This document shows positions 48,698 to 59,777 of a stretch of DNA of 64,000 nt, in pieces. Every line of letters begins with the position of its first letter. Position 1 is the first letter of the stretch. A model generated the notes under the pieces. That model was not told the origin of the DNA. It searched no databases and saw only the letters and a program-made list of their open reading frames with translations. Source of the stretch: Plasmodium brasilianum. Taxonomy: Eukaryota > Apicomplexa > Aconoidasida > Haemosporida > Plasmodiidae. A program made the translations under genes and the position numbers. The stretch covers positions 1,336,001 to 1,400,000 of the forward strand of contig NC_090127.1 of NCBI RefSeq assembly GCF_023973825.1, read 5' to 3'.

Positions 48698-51600
48698 ATG
48701 GGTACATGCACTTCTTCATTAAAAAAAAAAGCTGGTAATTAATATCGCATATTATAAGCAACATATATACAGCTAGAATATTGTATATGGGGGTACATAC
48801 TTACACGTGTACACATAAATGTGCATCTGTAAATGAACACACATAAGTGCACACACGTACAGGTGCATGCACGAAAAAACATACCTATATAAATGAATAA
48901 ATATACAAATGCCTAAATACATATACACATGCATACATTCATACATATATAAATACTTATATAATAGCGTACTCTCATACATACTTAAATTCGTAAATAC
49001 ATGCGTACACTAATATATACATAAATAGATATATACATGCATACACTAATATATATATAAATAGATATATACATGCATACATTAATACATATATAAATAG
49101 ATATATACATGCGGGCATACATATCTACGAAAAATGTACCTACTACAGAACCACTGAGAGGGTACGTACAACAATGCGTTTTTCTCATTTAAAATGAAGG
49201 AAACATTTTTGTATTTTTCATTATGGTCTGTATAAAAACACTGTGCAAGTTGTTTAGTGCTGTATATTACTACCTTTGCTATATTTTATTGTAAAAAAAA
49301 TAAATATATATCTACTTAAAAATGTTACACAAAAAAAAAATAAAATGTTTTCCACATATATATATGTATATATTTATACAACATTCACATACATTTTTTA
49401 CGAACATGATAAGTTTTCATTTCAATTTGCAACTGAGTGTTTAGAGTTTTCTTTATTTATTATGTAAAAAATGAATGAATTGTGTAAATACATATTTTTG
49501 AGAACTATGCAACACAACAAAGTAAATATATGCATTGTATGAAGAAAGGAAAGAATATAAAAATGTATATTATTGTGATACATATATGTTCTCTTTTTGA
49601 AACATATATAATATAATCAACTTTCAAAAAAATTTTCAAGTTGGAAAAGCTAAAAAGATTTTACAAAAAAATTATGTGCAAAATGTATTTCAGTATTTTC
49701 TTTCGTGCATTATTTTTTTCCTAACTTTCAAAAAAAATAAAATAAAATAATTTAGTAAAATCATATGATTTAGTGAAATGCTTTGCACTGAATAATGGCA
49801 TAATTATACGTGTACAACAAAAATTGCATAATAAAAACAAAGTTTATAGATCCACTTCTTATGATTTATTTCTCCTTTCTTGTGATAGTGTTGGTTTCGT
49901 ATATTTGTCTTTGCATTTTTTAAGCTTTTGACGCGTTTTTTATATGCCTATTCATATGTGTATATATGTGGCCGCAATCTTGTATCATATCATAGAAAAA
50001 ATAAGCTTTTTAATTTTCTTTCGTTATTCTGAAAAAATTAAATACATTATATTTACGTAAAAATTACATGACTCACATCATAAGTGTAATACTTGTGTAT
50101 ATTCATATATTTTGATCCATGTATATCTTATTTGCATCATATACTGTTCATTAGTATTTACATTTTTTTTTTTTTTTTCCTTCTTTAAAAACAGTTAGAG
50201 AGAAAAAAAATACAAGAAGAAGATTGTCTATTAGCACAAGAAGTGACTTAGCAAATGATACGGACGAAATAAAAAGAAGTATCCAAGAGTTAAGGGAAAA
50301 CGAAGATAGGTTTAAAGAATCATCAGAAAAGGATACACAAGCGAAGGTAGAAGCAGCAGTAAAAGAGGAAGATGAAGAAGAAGAGAATGAAGGAAAAAAA
50401 GCAAATATAAAAAAAAAAAAAATAATAAATCGATCTTCCGTAGCAGGTGTAAGAGCATCTCATTTTCAAGAAGATTTTGAAAAAAAATGTGTAAAAATTA
50501 AAGGATCGGTTGATAAATTAAATGAAAATGGTATAGGATATGTATGTAGAAAGGGTTTAAAACCTGAAAGTCCAAATCAAGATGATTTTATTATTATTAC
50601 AATGGAAAATTTAGCTTTATATGCTATTTTTGACGGACATGGACCATATGGTCATGATGTATCTAATTATGTGCAGAAGGAACTACCATATATGATTATA
50701 AGGAATGAAAATTTTTTAAAAAATCCAAAAGAAGTATTTACGAATGCGTTTTTAAATATTCATGAGAATATCGAGAAGACTACAAATGCCTATTTAGAAG
50801 CCTTTGCAAATAAGGAAAACAACAACAATAACAACAAGAGAAGTAGCAGCAACAGGAGAAAAAACAATAACAACCTTAATAGTAGTAATGTAGTTGTGAG
50901 CTCTCACTTTGATTTAAACATGAAGGGGTATGGAGATGTAGAAGAAAGTGATTGTAGTGATGATACATATACGGATAGTGAAAACACATGTGATGATACC
51001 GATACTGATAGTGCTAATGATAATGATAAAGATGATGATTGTGAGATCTCCAGCAAAAAGAAAAAAAAAGAATGTAGTAAATATTCAGATAAAAGGGAAA
51101 ATACTACAAATAATAATAAACAAACATTAAACAAACAAAAAAAGAAAAAAAAAAGAAAAAAGGAGGCCTTTTTTGATAGCACAATGAGTGGTACAACAGC
51201 AACAATAATAGTTCATCTGTTTAAAGAAAAAAAATTATATGTAGCTTATGTAGGAGATTCTAGAGCAGTACTAGGAAAGAGAATAAACGGATCTACTAAT
51301 AAATTGGAAGCTGTTGAACTAACGAAAGATCATAAACCTAATTCACATGATGAAAAAAAAAGAATTATAAATTCGGGGGGACACGTAATGAAGTTAGAGG
51401 GAGATATACCATATCGTGTTTTCCTGAAAAACAAATTTTATCCTGGGTTGGCCATGTCAAGGTATTGATCATTAGCTCATGTGTTTATATATATGAACAT
51501 GTGTTTTGTCTTTTGAGGATATATATATATATATATATATATATGTTTATGTCTATATAAAGTGTATTATTATATGCCCCTTCTCCACTTCTTTCTTTGG

Positions 51601-52295
51601 ATAATATAATTTCTTGTGCACGTATTTTATCAAAACATTTCATTTTATTGTTTAATATATAAAACTCATTTTTTCTATTGCGCATTAAACATTTATACTC
51701 AAAACGTAGTTCGATTTAGTGTATTCGTTATGCTACTGTTATTATTAGAGTTAAATATGCTTATTATATGTGTACTTATGTTTATTGTTCATGCGTTTGC
51801 ATTTTTTTTTTTATGTACGTAGAGCAATAGGAGATACAATAGGTCATCAAATAGGTATTATTTCTGAGCCAGATTTTATTGAAGTAAATATTAATGAAGA
51901 TGAAGATATTCTGGTCCTAATTTGCAGTGATGGAGTATGGGAGTTCATTTCTTCAGAAGAGGCTATTAACTTGATTTACCAATTTGGATATGACAATGTG
52001 AGATAAATTGCATGTGGGTTAAAGTATTTTTTAGTTAGCTTGTACATGTGTACATTTACGTGCATTTATATATATTGGCACGTATGAGTTTAAAAACTGC
52101 ACACATTTGTGAATTTTCTATGAACCCTTAATCGTCATATGAACGTTCTTTCTTCTTCCTTTAAAGGTTCAAGATGCTGTTGAAAATTTGGCAAAGGAAT
52201 CGTGGGATAGATGGCTGAATGAAGAAGAAAATATTGTTGATGATATAACAATACAAGCTATATACCTATCAGAAAAATGCAAAAAAAAAAAATAG
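48698..52295 (+). CDS. PPM5: PP2C phosphatase PPM5, predicted N-acylated
   Basis: Metal-dependent Ser/Thr phosphatase (PPM/PP2C). Exon 1 (48698-48734) encodes MGTCTSSLKKKA, a textbook N-myristoylation signal (Gly2, Ser6, then Lys) with Cys4 for palmitoylation, so membrane attachment is expected. A 1460-base intron leads to exon 2 (50195-51461), then exons 3 (51823-51997) and 4 (52167-52295). Phases agree; the sum is 536 codons, 535 residues. Motifs: NQDDF, FDGHGPYGHD (D159, G160), MSGTTATIIV, YVGDSRAVLGK, TKDHKP, SGGHV, MSRAIGD (spanning exons 2 and 3), CSDGVWEF and DDITIQAIYL. A highly charged Asn/Asp/Lys-rich insert of about 120 residues splits the domain between the DGHG and SGTTA motifs. 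The N-terminal 80 residues are Lys/Glu-rich. PPM5 is the name I recall for the syntenic P. falciparum gene. Confidence 0.88.
48999..49112. repeat. 36-bp tandem array in PPM5 intron 1
   Basis: The motif ACATGCATACACTAATATAT recurs with an exact 36-base period (copies start near 48999, 49035, 49071 and 49107), joined by ATATAAATAGATATAT. Copies differ at a few bases. The array lies early in the unusually long first intron of PPM5. Confidence 0.8.
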
Positions 52296-52537
52296 AAGAT
52301 ATGAAAAAAAAAAAAAACAATTTTAGCTGATTTTATTTTTTCGTAAATATTATATGTATATACTTACATGAGTCCGCATTTCATATATATATATGAATTA
52401 TTTTGCAGTTATTTTAATTAGCACATGTGTACACCTTTTCACATTTTTGAATACACTATTTAAGAAATGCTTTAATTTAATTCCTTCTAATTATATAAGA
52501 CATTAAAGAAAATTTATAGTAAATAAAGTTTTATGAT

Positions 52538-52608
<71 letters not shown>

Positions 52609-53161
52609 GTATGAAAAGGGAAAACATATAAAATATAACTGTAACTATATAATTTAATAACAAATGTCTTTTAAGTTACGTTCTGCTTTTATTCTTTTTT
52701 TCTTTTTTTTTTTTAATTTTTACGTTAATATTTATGTGATGTTTTTTCCGTTTGCATAAATGTTGAATTTATTCCTACGACAGTTTTTTCAAAGGAAAAT
52801 AAGTAACTGCTATTTTTTCTTTTTCCTAACATCGATTTTTTAGTAGCTTCTTTTTAATAACTACATTATGACAGCCTCATATTAACTGCATATTTTTTTA
52901 GTCCTTTTAAGCAATAGCTTTTCATTTTTACTCGCTCCAAAGGTAAAGCAAAAGGGTTACATTATAAGTGTTCAATTTATGGCATTGCATAATCTTCAAA
53001 ATTACAGAGCTGACTTGTTATAAACACCTATATAATTAGCTATTTATCTTTGGTTTAACTATCAAAATTGGATTAAATGATTTTAAAAACAAATATATTA
53101 CGCGTTAATTTGTACAAATAGCAGGGGTATATTTTAGTGACATAACCATGGGGAAAACAAT

Positions 53162-53196
<35 letters not shown>

Positions 53197-53229
53197 GATA
53201 ATGTCATATATGATGCTATTCATTGCGAG

Positions 53230-53263
<34 letters not shown>

Positions 53264-53464
53264 TTGTTAAATAAGCATATTTCAAATAAACCAGTACAAA
53301 ACACAATTTCGTTAAATTGTTCTCCCTTTAAAAATGTATTTTTGCTAAAAATTAGTAATTCGAAACTGATGTATATGCATAATTATGAGCATACATAAGT
53401 ATGTCTCTACAAATATTTGTGTACTACTTAGTGCACTTAAAAAAAGGCAAACGTGGTTACGCTT
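52296..53464. other. Convergent gap, PPM5 to ABCK1
   Basis: Two 3' UTR regions. It has a poly(A) run near 52549-52570 joined to (TA)n up to 52604, and a poly(A) run of about 30 near 53164-53193. A short ORF at 53195-53398 is Lys-rich from the A run and is not convincing. No gene was recognised. Confidence 0.6.
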
Positions 53465-56245
53465 TTATACACTTTTTTCATATGTATCTTCGACAGAAAA
53501 TTTATAATTCTTATATATAGAATTAAAAATATCAGCAGCATTAACCCTTGCTTTTAATTTCATGCAAATTAAATAGGACCCTGATAACTTTCGGTGTAAC
53601 GTATAAATTTCAGATCTAGGGGGAACTAGTCTATTGTATATAATTTTCGGTAATAAGTTATATATTTGTTTGGCTAAATTATTTTTGCCAAAATCATATG
53701 TTTTCGATTTAAAGGGTTCTCCAACGAGTATAACAGATTTAATGTGAGAATTTTTCATTTCTTCATTTTCCTGACCAACAAAAAAGTTAAGCATACAAGA
53801 GTAATGATAAATTTTTTCCTCATCTTCTTCAACTGATGATTTAACAAGTCTTAAATATTGATCAACAAATTCATTTTTATACGTTCGAGTAGCTCCAAAA
53901 TCAATTAAACACAATTTGTCGTTCTGAACATTATATAAAAAATTTCCTAAATTTGGATCGGTATTCATAATTTTAAAAACAAACAATTCATGTAAACATA
54001 GATAAAGAATTCTCTGACCTAAGGAATCCCGTATAACTTGAGGATATTTTTCTGCTACTTCATCAATAGTTATTCCATCTACATAAGACGTTACTAAAAC
54101 ATGTTTGGTTATATATTCAGTATAAACAGATGGTACATAAAAATATTTACTTTTTTGGAAAATTTTTTTAAAAAGCACATAATATTTTGCTTCATTAATG
54201 TAGTCACATTCACATTTTAACTCCTTTTTTATTTCTTTACACACGTTTTCAATATATAAATTTTTTAATATTAAATCGGTATATTGATTAATAAATAGCA
54301 AATTTTTTATATCACTATCAATAGACTCATATATACCTGGATATTGTATTTTCACAGCTACCTTCTTGTTTTTTATTTTTGCTTCATGTACTTGTCCTAT
54401 TGATGCACTTGCAAAAGGTTTATAATTAAAAAAATCAAACTTCTTTTCATAATCATTCCCTAATTCTTTTATTAACACATTTATTAACTGACTTTCTGGC
54501 ATTACATCTGCTGAGTTATTAACAAGTTTTAATGCCTTGATTACAATAGGTGACAAATATTCATCTTGCAAACTGATCATTTGACCTAATTTTAAAACTA
54601 CTCCTCTCATTTTACTTAAACCATTTGCCAAAACTTCTGCGTTCTTTTCATTTAAAATTATATTTTTCTTGTCATTCGTATTATTTGTTAATACGCTTTT
54701 AACATATTCTATACTACTATTTTTTACTATATCAAAAATTATTTTACCAAATACACTAGCTCTACTCATGGGGGATACTGGCACTTTGCTTGTTCTAAAA
54801 TTTTTTCCTTTTGATTTTTCATTATTAGGTATTTTTTTATCTAAAGTTGCAATATCATAAATGAAATCGTATTCCTTTACCATTTTATCGTAACTTACAT
54901 TTTCAAATACTTTTTCTTCTTTCTCTTTTAAATTTACGTATTTTCCGCCCTTTGGTGTATCATCAGTGCTACTGCTAAAGCTGTATGTGTTTTCATTTAA
55001 AGTAGTACTTCTATTTAAGCATTCATAACACCTAGACTTCGTGCTATATGTTAAACTGTTGATCACCTTACTTTTATTAATGTTTAAATTAATATCACGA
55101 GAATATTTACTATTATCCATATTTTCTAATCTCATTTTACGAGCACAGCTTGATATGGTAGATGAAGCCATACTATTTATACACTTTTTTTCACTTGTAA
55201 ATATAAAATTATTTAAGGTTTTATTCGGGTAACTCCTTTTTATATATTCTATATTAGCGCATTTTTTCCTATCATTGACAATTTTCTTATCCTTATGTAT
55301 ATTGTAACTTTCATTTGTAATCTGCATATATGGAGTAACTTCCTTTTGCCGTTTCATTTTCTCACCTAGACCATACGTATCACTTCTATCCTTATAGTTA
55401 TATTTATACTTAAATGGCCCCATTACAGTGTGGTAGTGTCGTCTCAATTCATCATTACTATGCTTTCCATTTTCTAAAGGAGGTTTAAAAAAGGTTTCTT
55501 CTGTATGTTCTTCTTTCGTATTAACCTCATTTATATTTATTACGTTATTTAAGGTGTCATCTTCGCTCAACAGCATATCAAGTTTGTTTAAATCGACATT
55601 TTTAAATAAATATTCATTGTTACATTCTTCGTCATATTCATAATTATCATTATTATTCTCAATGTACAGATTTTCCAAATTTCCATATTGCCAAAAACAT
55701 TTGAATGGCAAGGCATGAAGAAACTTAAAATTGTTATAAATATAATAAAATATATGAGATTCATTTTTCTTTAAATTTTTTACTATATAATGTATAAATT
55801 CGTAGTTATCAAAATAGTATTCTAAATTATTCATCAAACTGTAAAAATAATTATTTATTTCATTTTCAAGAAACATATCATTTTCCTGGTCATTTATTAT
55901 AATACTGTGTCGACTGATAATGTTATATATATCCAATTGAGTAGTTATCCCTTTTTTTATCTTTTTTTTTTTTTGTTGATCGTGTTTTATTACATCATTA
56001 ATTAACTTTTCGTTATTTGTATTTAATATATAGGACCATCTGTATATTTCAAAGGGTGTAGTTAAACCCTTACATATATTTTCACTTTTGACATTGTTTA
56101 TATTCTTTTTTGATTTGTTTAAATGTTTTTTATTATCTTCACTGCTAATTTTATTTTTAAATTTTAGTATTTCACAATTACTCATGTAGTTCCTTTTATA
56201 TAAGGATGGCTCAAGTTTTCTCTTTAATTTATGCACGACTGTCAT
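53465..56245 (-). CDS. ABCK1: ABC1/COQ8 (ADCK)-family atypical kinase
   Basis: UbiB/COQ8 protein-kinase-like ATPase, expected in the mitochondrion to support ubiquinone synthesis. It is a single exon of 926 codons. The first ~490 residues are poorly conserved and Asn/Lys/Tyr-rich. The kinase-like domain then has the family hallmarks in order: KLGQ (from residue 552, the KxGQ motif that blocks ordinary kinase activity), PFASASIGQVH (Ala-rich nucleotide loop), VAVKIQYPG (lysine), ECDYINEA (ExD/E type), VTSYVDGI, NTDPNLGNFLY (catalytic loop) and LIDFGATR (DFG). All key residues are present. The start MTVVHKLKRKLEPSLYKRNY is basic and could be an organelle leader. The syntenic P. falciparum gene is an ABC1-family kinase, as I recall. 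Confidence 0.94.
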   Translation of the reverse strand: MTVVHKLKRKLEPSLYKRNYMSNCEILKFKNKISSEDNKKHLNKSKKNINNVKSENICKGLTTPFEIYRWSYILNTNNEKLINDVIKHDQQKKKKIKKGITTQLDIYNIISRHSIIINDQENDMFLENEINNYFYSLMNNLEYYFDNYEFIHYIVKNLKKNESHIFYYIYNNFKFLHALPFKCFWQYGNLENLYIENNNDNYEYDEECNNEYLFKNVDLNKLDMLLSEDDTLNNVININEVNTKEEHTEETFFKPPLENGKHSNDELRRHYHTVMGPFKYKYNYKDRSDTYGLGEKMKRQKEVTPYMQITNESYNIHKDKKIVNDRKKCANIEYIKRSYPNKTLNNFIFTSEKKCINSMASSTISSCARKMRLENMDNSKYSRDINLNINKSKVINSLTYSTKSRCYECLNRSTTLNENTYSFSSSTDDTPKGGKYVNLKEKEEKVFENVSYDKMVKEYDFIYDIATLDKKIPNNEKSKGKNFRTSKVPVSPMSRASVFGKIIFDIVKNSSIEYVKSVLTNNTNDKKNIILNEKNAEVLANGLSKMRGVVLKLGQMISLQDEYLSPIVIKALKLVNNSADVMPESQLINVLIKELGNDYEKKFDFFNYKPFASASIGQVHEAKIKNKKVAVKIQYPGIYESIDSDIKNLLFINQYTDLILKNLYIENVCKEIKKELKCECDYINEAKYYVLFKKIFQKSKYFYVPSVYTEYITKHVLVTSYVDGITIDEVAEKYPQVIRDSLGQRILYLCLHELFVFKIMNTDPNLGNFLYNVQNDKLCLIDFGATRTYKNEFVDQYLRLVKSSVEEDEEKIYHYSCMLNFFVGQENEEMKNSHIKSVILVGEPFKSKTYDFGKNNLAKQIYNLLPKIIYNRLVPPRSEIYTLHRKLSGSYLICMKLKARVNAADIFNSIYKNYKFSVEDTYEKSV

Positions 56246-57262
56246 ATTTTTAAATCTCCCTACGCCTATGAGGTTAAACCGTACTTATACGTATTTACAT
56301 ATATATTACATACATATATATTACATACATATATATTACATTATGTTACATACATATATATTACACACATATATATTACATACATATATAATACATACAT
56401 ATATATGTATGTATGTACACGTTTAAAACAAAAATGCTTTCATCAATTTTGAGCAAATGTTTAAAAAATTGCAACGACTGTACTGGAAAAATTTATTAAT
56501 TTTTCCTGTAAATGCTGTAGAAATCGAAATATTTTTCAAGATTTAGAATTAAGAGTTCACTTTGAAAAACAGAAAAAATTTACGTACAATAGTTACATAC
56601 CAAAAAAGTGCTAAAACAAGGGGAAAAAAAATTACATTTTTTTTTTTTTTTTTATATCTTTTATCATTTATTATTATTATTACTCTTTTTTAATTAAATA
56701 TGTACGTATACATACATAAATATATTAATAAATAGCAACAAAATAAACGAAAGGATATAATTTTAATTTATATTATTTTTATGCTTTTCCGTCATCTATT
56801 TTCTTGTTTATATGTTTTTGTTTCATTCAATCAGATTGCACATTTTTTTATGGATTAGTTATTTAATTTTTCTTTTATTAAATTTTACATAATATCTTTT
56901 TGAAGAAATGGATATTTAAGATTTAAAAATTTTTGTATAATAATAAAAAAGTATATATTAAAAATAAATATATAATGTGTTTAATGTGTGACTTCAAAAG
57001 ATTACAACGTTTGAATTTATCTAAAAAATAGAATGACACCTAATGGACATTTCGGGATATTAAAAATAATTTGAAGATGCATTATTAAACGATAAAATGT
57101 TCAAATTGGTGAAGTTTATCCAATCATTGTACATAATACGTACCTGCAAACATATACGATATATACATATAGATTTATATATATGTGTTATATGATATAT
57201 TAAGTGTAATAGCAACACCCATCGAACCAAATGTTACATGTTTTTAGTAAAGTACAAAAAAT
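56246..57262. other. Divergent promoter region, ABCK1 and bL33
   Basis: Both flanking genes start here. Directly 5' of ABCK1 lies a TACATACATATATAT-type repeat (56283-56414). Poly(T) near 56637-56653. No gene was seen. Confidence 0.6.
56283..56414. repeat. TACATACATATATAT repeat upstream of ABCK1
   Basis: About eight imperfect copies of a 14-16 base ACATACATATATATT unit lie 40-170 bases upstream of the ABCK1 start. Minus-strand genes would read it as a promoter or 5' UTR element. The chance plus-strand ORF over it reads HTYILHTYILH-like repeats. Confidence 0.75.
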
Positions 57263-57864
57263 ATGAAAAAATGTGATATTCTAATATATCTATTTTTCAT
57301 GGTAATGGTGAAATGTTATCGACAGTTTATAATTCCAAATGACATAAATATGATAAGAGACTCTATTGTAAATAATTGCTGTAACAGAAATAGAAATGGT
57401 TAAAGCAGAATATTAACAAATTAAAGATGCGTTAAAAAAAAAAGAAGAAATTTCCTTCTATTTTTATATACAATTTTTAATAAAACTATATATACTTATA
57501 ATAATACATATAGTAACTTTTTTTTTTTTTGCGTATCAATTTTATTTACTTCACATTTGAATAAATAACCTTTACAATAAGTGTACTTACATTAAAATTT
57601 CATTGTAATATATTTTTCTACAAAATAATGCATTATTTTTTCTCTTTTATTTTTATTTTTATATTTTTTTTTGTAGTATATATATATGCCAAAAAAAAAA
57701 ACAGAAAAGTTATTGTTATAGAATGTACTGAAGCACGGAAGTATGGAAAACAGCCTTCAAGGTATGTGACAGAAAAGAATAAAGTTAATACACCAAAAAA
57801 ATTACAATTATATAAATATAATAAATATCTTAAAAGAAGGACATTACACGTTGAAATTAAATAA
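57263..57864 (+). CDS. Ribosomal protein bL33, apicoplast-type
   Basis: Large-subunit protein bL33 of a bacterial-type ribosome. Exon 1 (57263-57398) encodes 45 residues starting with a signal peptide (MKKCDILIYLFFMVMVKCYR) followed by an Asn/Arg-rich, acid-poor stretch that fits an apicoplast transit peptide. A 278-base intron (GTTAAA...TTTGTAG) leads to exon 2 (57677-57864), phase 1. Exon 2 carries the bL33 core: KKKNRKVIVIECTEARKYGK, then RYVTEKNKVNTPKKLQLYKY, ending KRRTLHVEIK. The total is 107 residues. Bacterial bL33 is about 50-55 residues, so the leader is extra. Only one Cys of the core remains (ECTEA), so this is a zinc-free form. An ATG at 57628 in intron sequence would give a run of Phe instead and is not the start. 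Apicoplast location is inference from the bipartite leader. Confidence 0.9.
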
Positions 57865-59220
57865 TTATAATATTTAAAAAATATTTTTCGCATTGTTCGT
57901 TCCGCATTAAGTACACGAACGTGCAAATAAATTATTTTTCCTTGTATATCGAAAGAGAATATTTTTTTTGCTTTTTTGTTTTTTTTTTATCAAAAACTGT
58001 TTAATAATATATAAATTTTTTTTTATTTTATTTTTATGTGAATGTTTAAAGCAAAAATATATTATATATATATATATTTATATATTATGGACACTATAAT
58101 AAAAATCGAAATTATTTATGTGGGATGTAAAAAATATATCTTATTAATGCTAAATGGTGCATAAGCTAATTTTTTATTTTTTATTTAACTGAATAAAACA
58201 TTCTTTAATAAAACTTAGATTAATTTTCAGCAGTTGTTTTGAATATACATATTTATATACCATAAATAAAATAAAGGCGACCTCTTGTTTTAATGAAAAA
58301 TATTTATATAAAAAATAAGCAATGTTATAACGTTAACGTTAATTTTTTATGGAAATTGTAAAACTATTATGACTTTATAATAACGCCCTTGTTACATCTG
58401 AAAATAAATTATTGAATTAGTTTTTTCTTATTTTTGTTAAAAGAAATTTTTTCTAATTAAATTTTTTTTTATTTTCCATCCATTCAATGCGATATAAAAA
58501 TATACTCTCTGTTTATGAGTCCATAAAATTTTTGTACACTTTAAAAAACAAGAAATTTTAATTAGTACAATATATAATAATTTATTTACCGAACATTGAT
58601 TTAATAATTACCCCCATTTTTTTCTTTACCGAATTTTACTATTTTAACTTCCTTTTTTATATTTTCAATTACATCTTTTTACTGTTATTTGACTAAAATT
58701 AATAAACCATATAAAAGGTAACAATTTTTTCACTTAGAATTATACGATTAATTTTTGTAAATTTATGAGTTATATTATATGTGTTTGTCATTTTTATATA
58801 AAATTTATTATTTCATTTTCTTATTATAAACATATGAATAATTCTAATGTATTCATTCTGTTAAATATACACTACATTAATACTGTTTTTTTGCTATATG
58901 AAAGAAAAAAAAAAATTGAATGATATATAAATATATATATGTACATATACATTATATACACATGCGTACATACATGTGTATAAATGCTAAAACTATTCAT
59001 ACTATGTAAATATTTTCACAAAAAGAGTTAATAAAACAATTTATTTTTACATTTTTGTACATTTACCCTTTTTACTGTCAAACTTTTTCTGTCATTTGTA
59101 ATACTTATGACAACTTCTGTTTTATAGTGAAAAAGTAATAAACATTAAAAATTTGTTAATAAAATTCGAATATTTCTTTTAATTTTTTTCTTCTTAGTTT
59201 TTAATGCTTTAAAAGACAAA
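57865..59220. other. 1.4 kb gap, bL33 to ACBP
   Basis: Holds the bL33 3' UTR and the ACBP promoter. An acceptor-like TTCTTCTTAG near 59189-59198, just before the ACBP start, could end a 5' UTR intron. T-rich runs are common. No gene was seen. Confidence 0.55.
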
Positions 59221-59496
59221 ATGAGTATGCCAGAGATGTTTGAAAAAAGTGTTTGTTTCATTAACACTTTACCCAAAACTGAAGTAATTTCTGTTGAGGA
59301 CAAATTGAATTTATATAAATATTTTAAACAGAGTACTGTAGGTGCTTGCAATATTGGTGCTCCTAGCTTTTTTAAATTTGAAGAGAGAAAAAAATATGAA
59401 GCATGGAAATCAATTGAAAAATTAAGTAAAGAAGAAGCACAAAAGAAATATGTACAACTTGTTGACGCATTATACCCTGGATGGCAAAAAGATTAA
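59221..59496 (+). CDS. ACBP: Acyl-CoA-binding protein (ACBP)
   Basis: Small cytosolic carrier of long-chain acyl-CoA esters. It is a single exon of 91 residues, the usual length for the family. The signature is clear: LNLYKYFKQSTVGACN (the LYxxYKQATxG motif), then KFEERKKYEAWKSI (KxxAW motif), then SKEEAQKKYVQLVDAL. One departure: the acyl-CoA-contacting segment often reads KP..D before KWDAW, and here it is APSFFKFEERKKYEAW. The start MSMPEMFEKSV is the first ATG. Plasmodium has several ACBP copies; this one has a syntenic P. falciparum partner, as I recall. Confidence 0.95.
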   Translation: MSMPEMFEKSVCFINTLPKTEVISVEDKLNLYKYFKQSTVGACNIGAPSFFKFEERKKYEAWKSIEKLSKEEAQKKYVQLVDALYPGWQKD

Positions 59497-59740
59497 CGAA
59501 GATTTAACGTGAATATGTATTAATAATAAACATAGTATGTACGTAATTTATATTATATTTAAGTACGTACTTAAGCATATGTATATAATCGCTTCTTCTT
59601 TTTTTTACCGTTTTATGTGAATCATCTTTTATTATTTTTTAAACAAAACTAAATTTTTCTGAGTTCGTTACTTTTTTTTTTTTTTACTTGTGCGTACTTA
59701 TGTATATATATTATATTGGTTTCCCCATATGCGCAATGGA

Positions 59741-59777
<37 letters not shown>

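Noticed and set aside
57628..57676. ATG at 57628 as the bL33 start
   Set aside because: The residues before the core would be a Phe run encoded by the intron's polypyrimidine tract; a phase-matched signal-peptide exon lies upstream.
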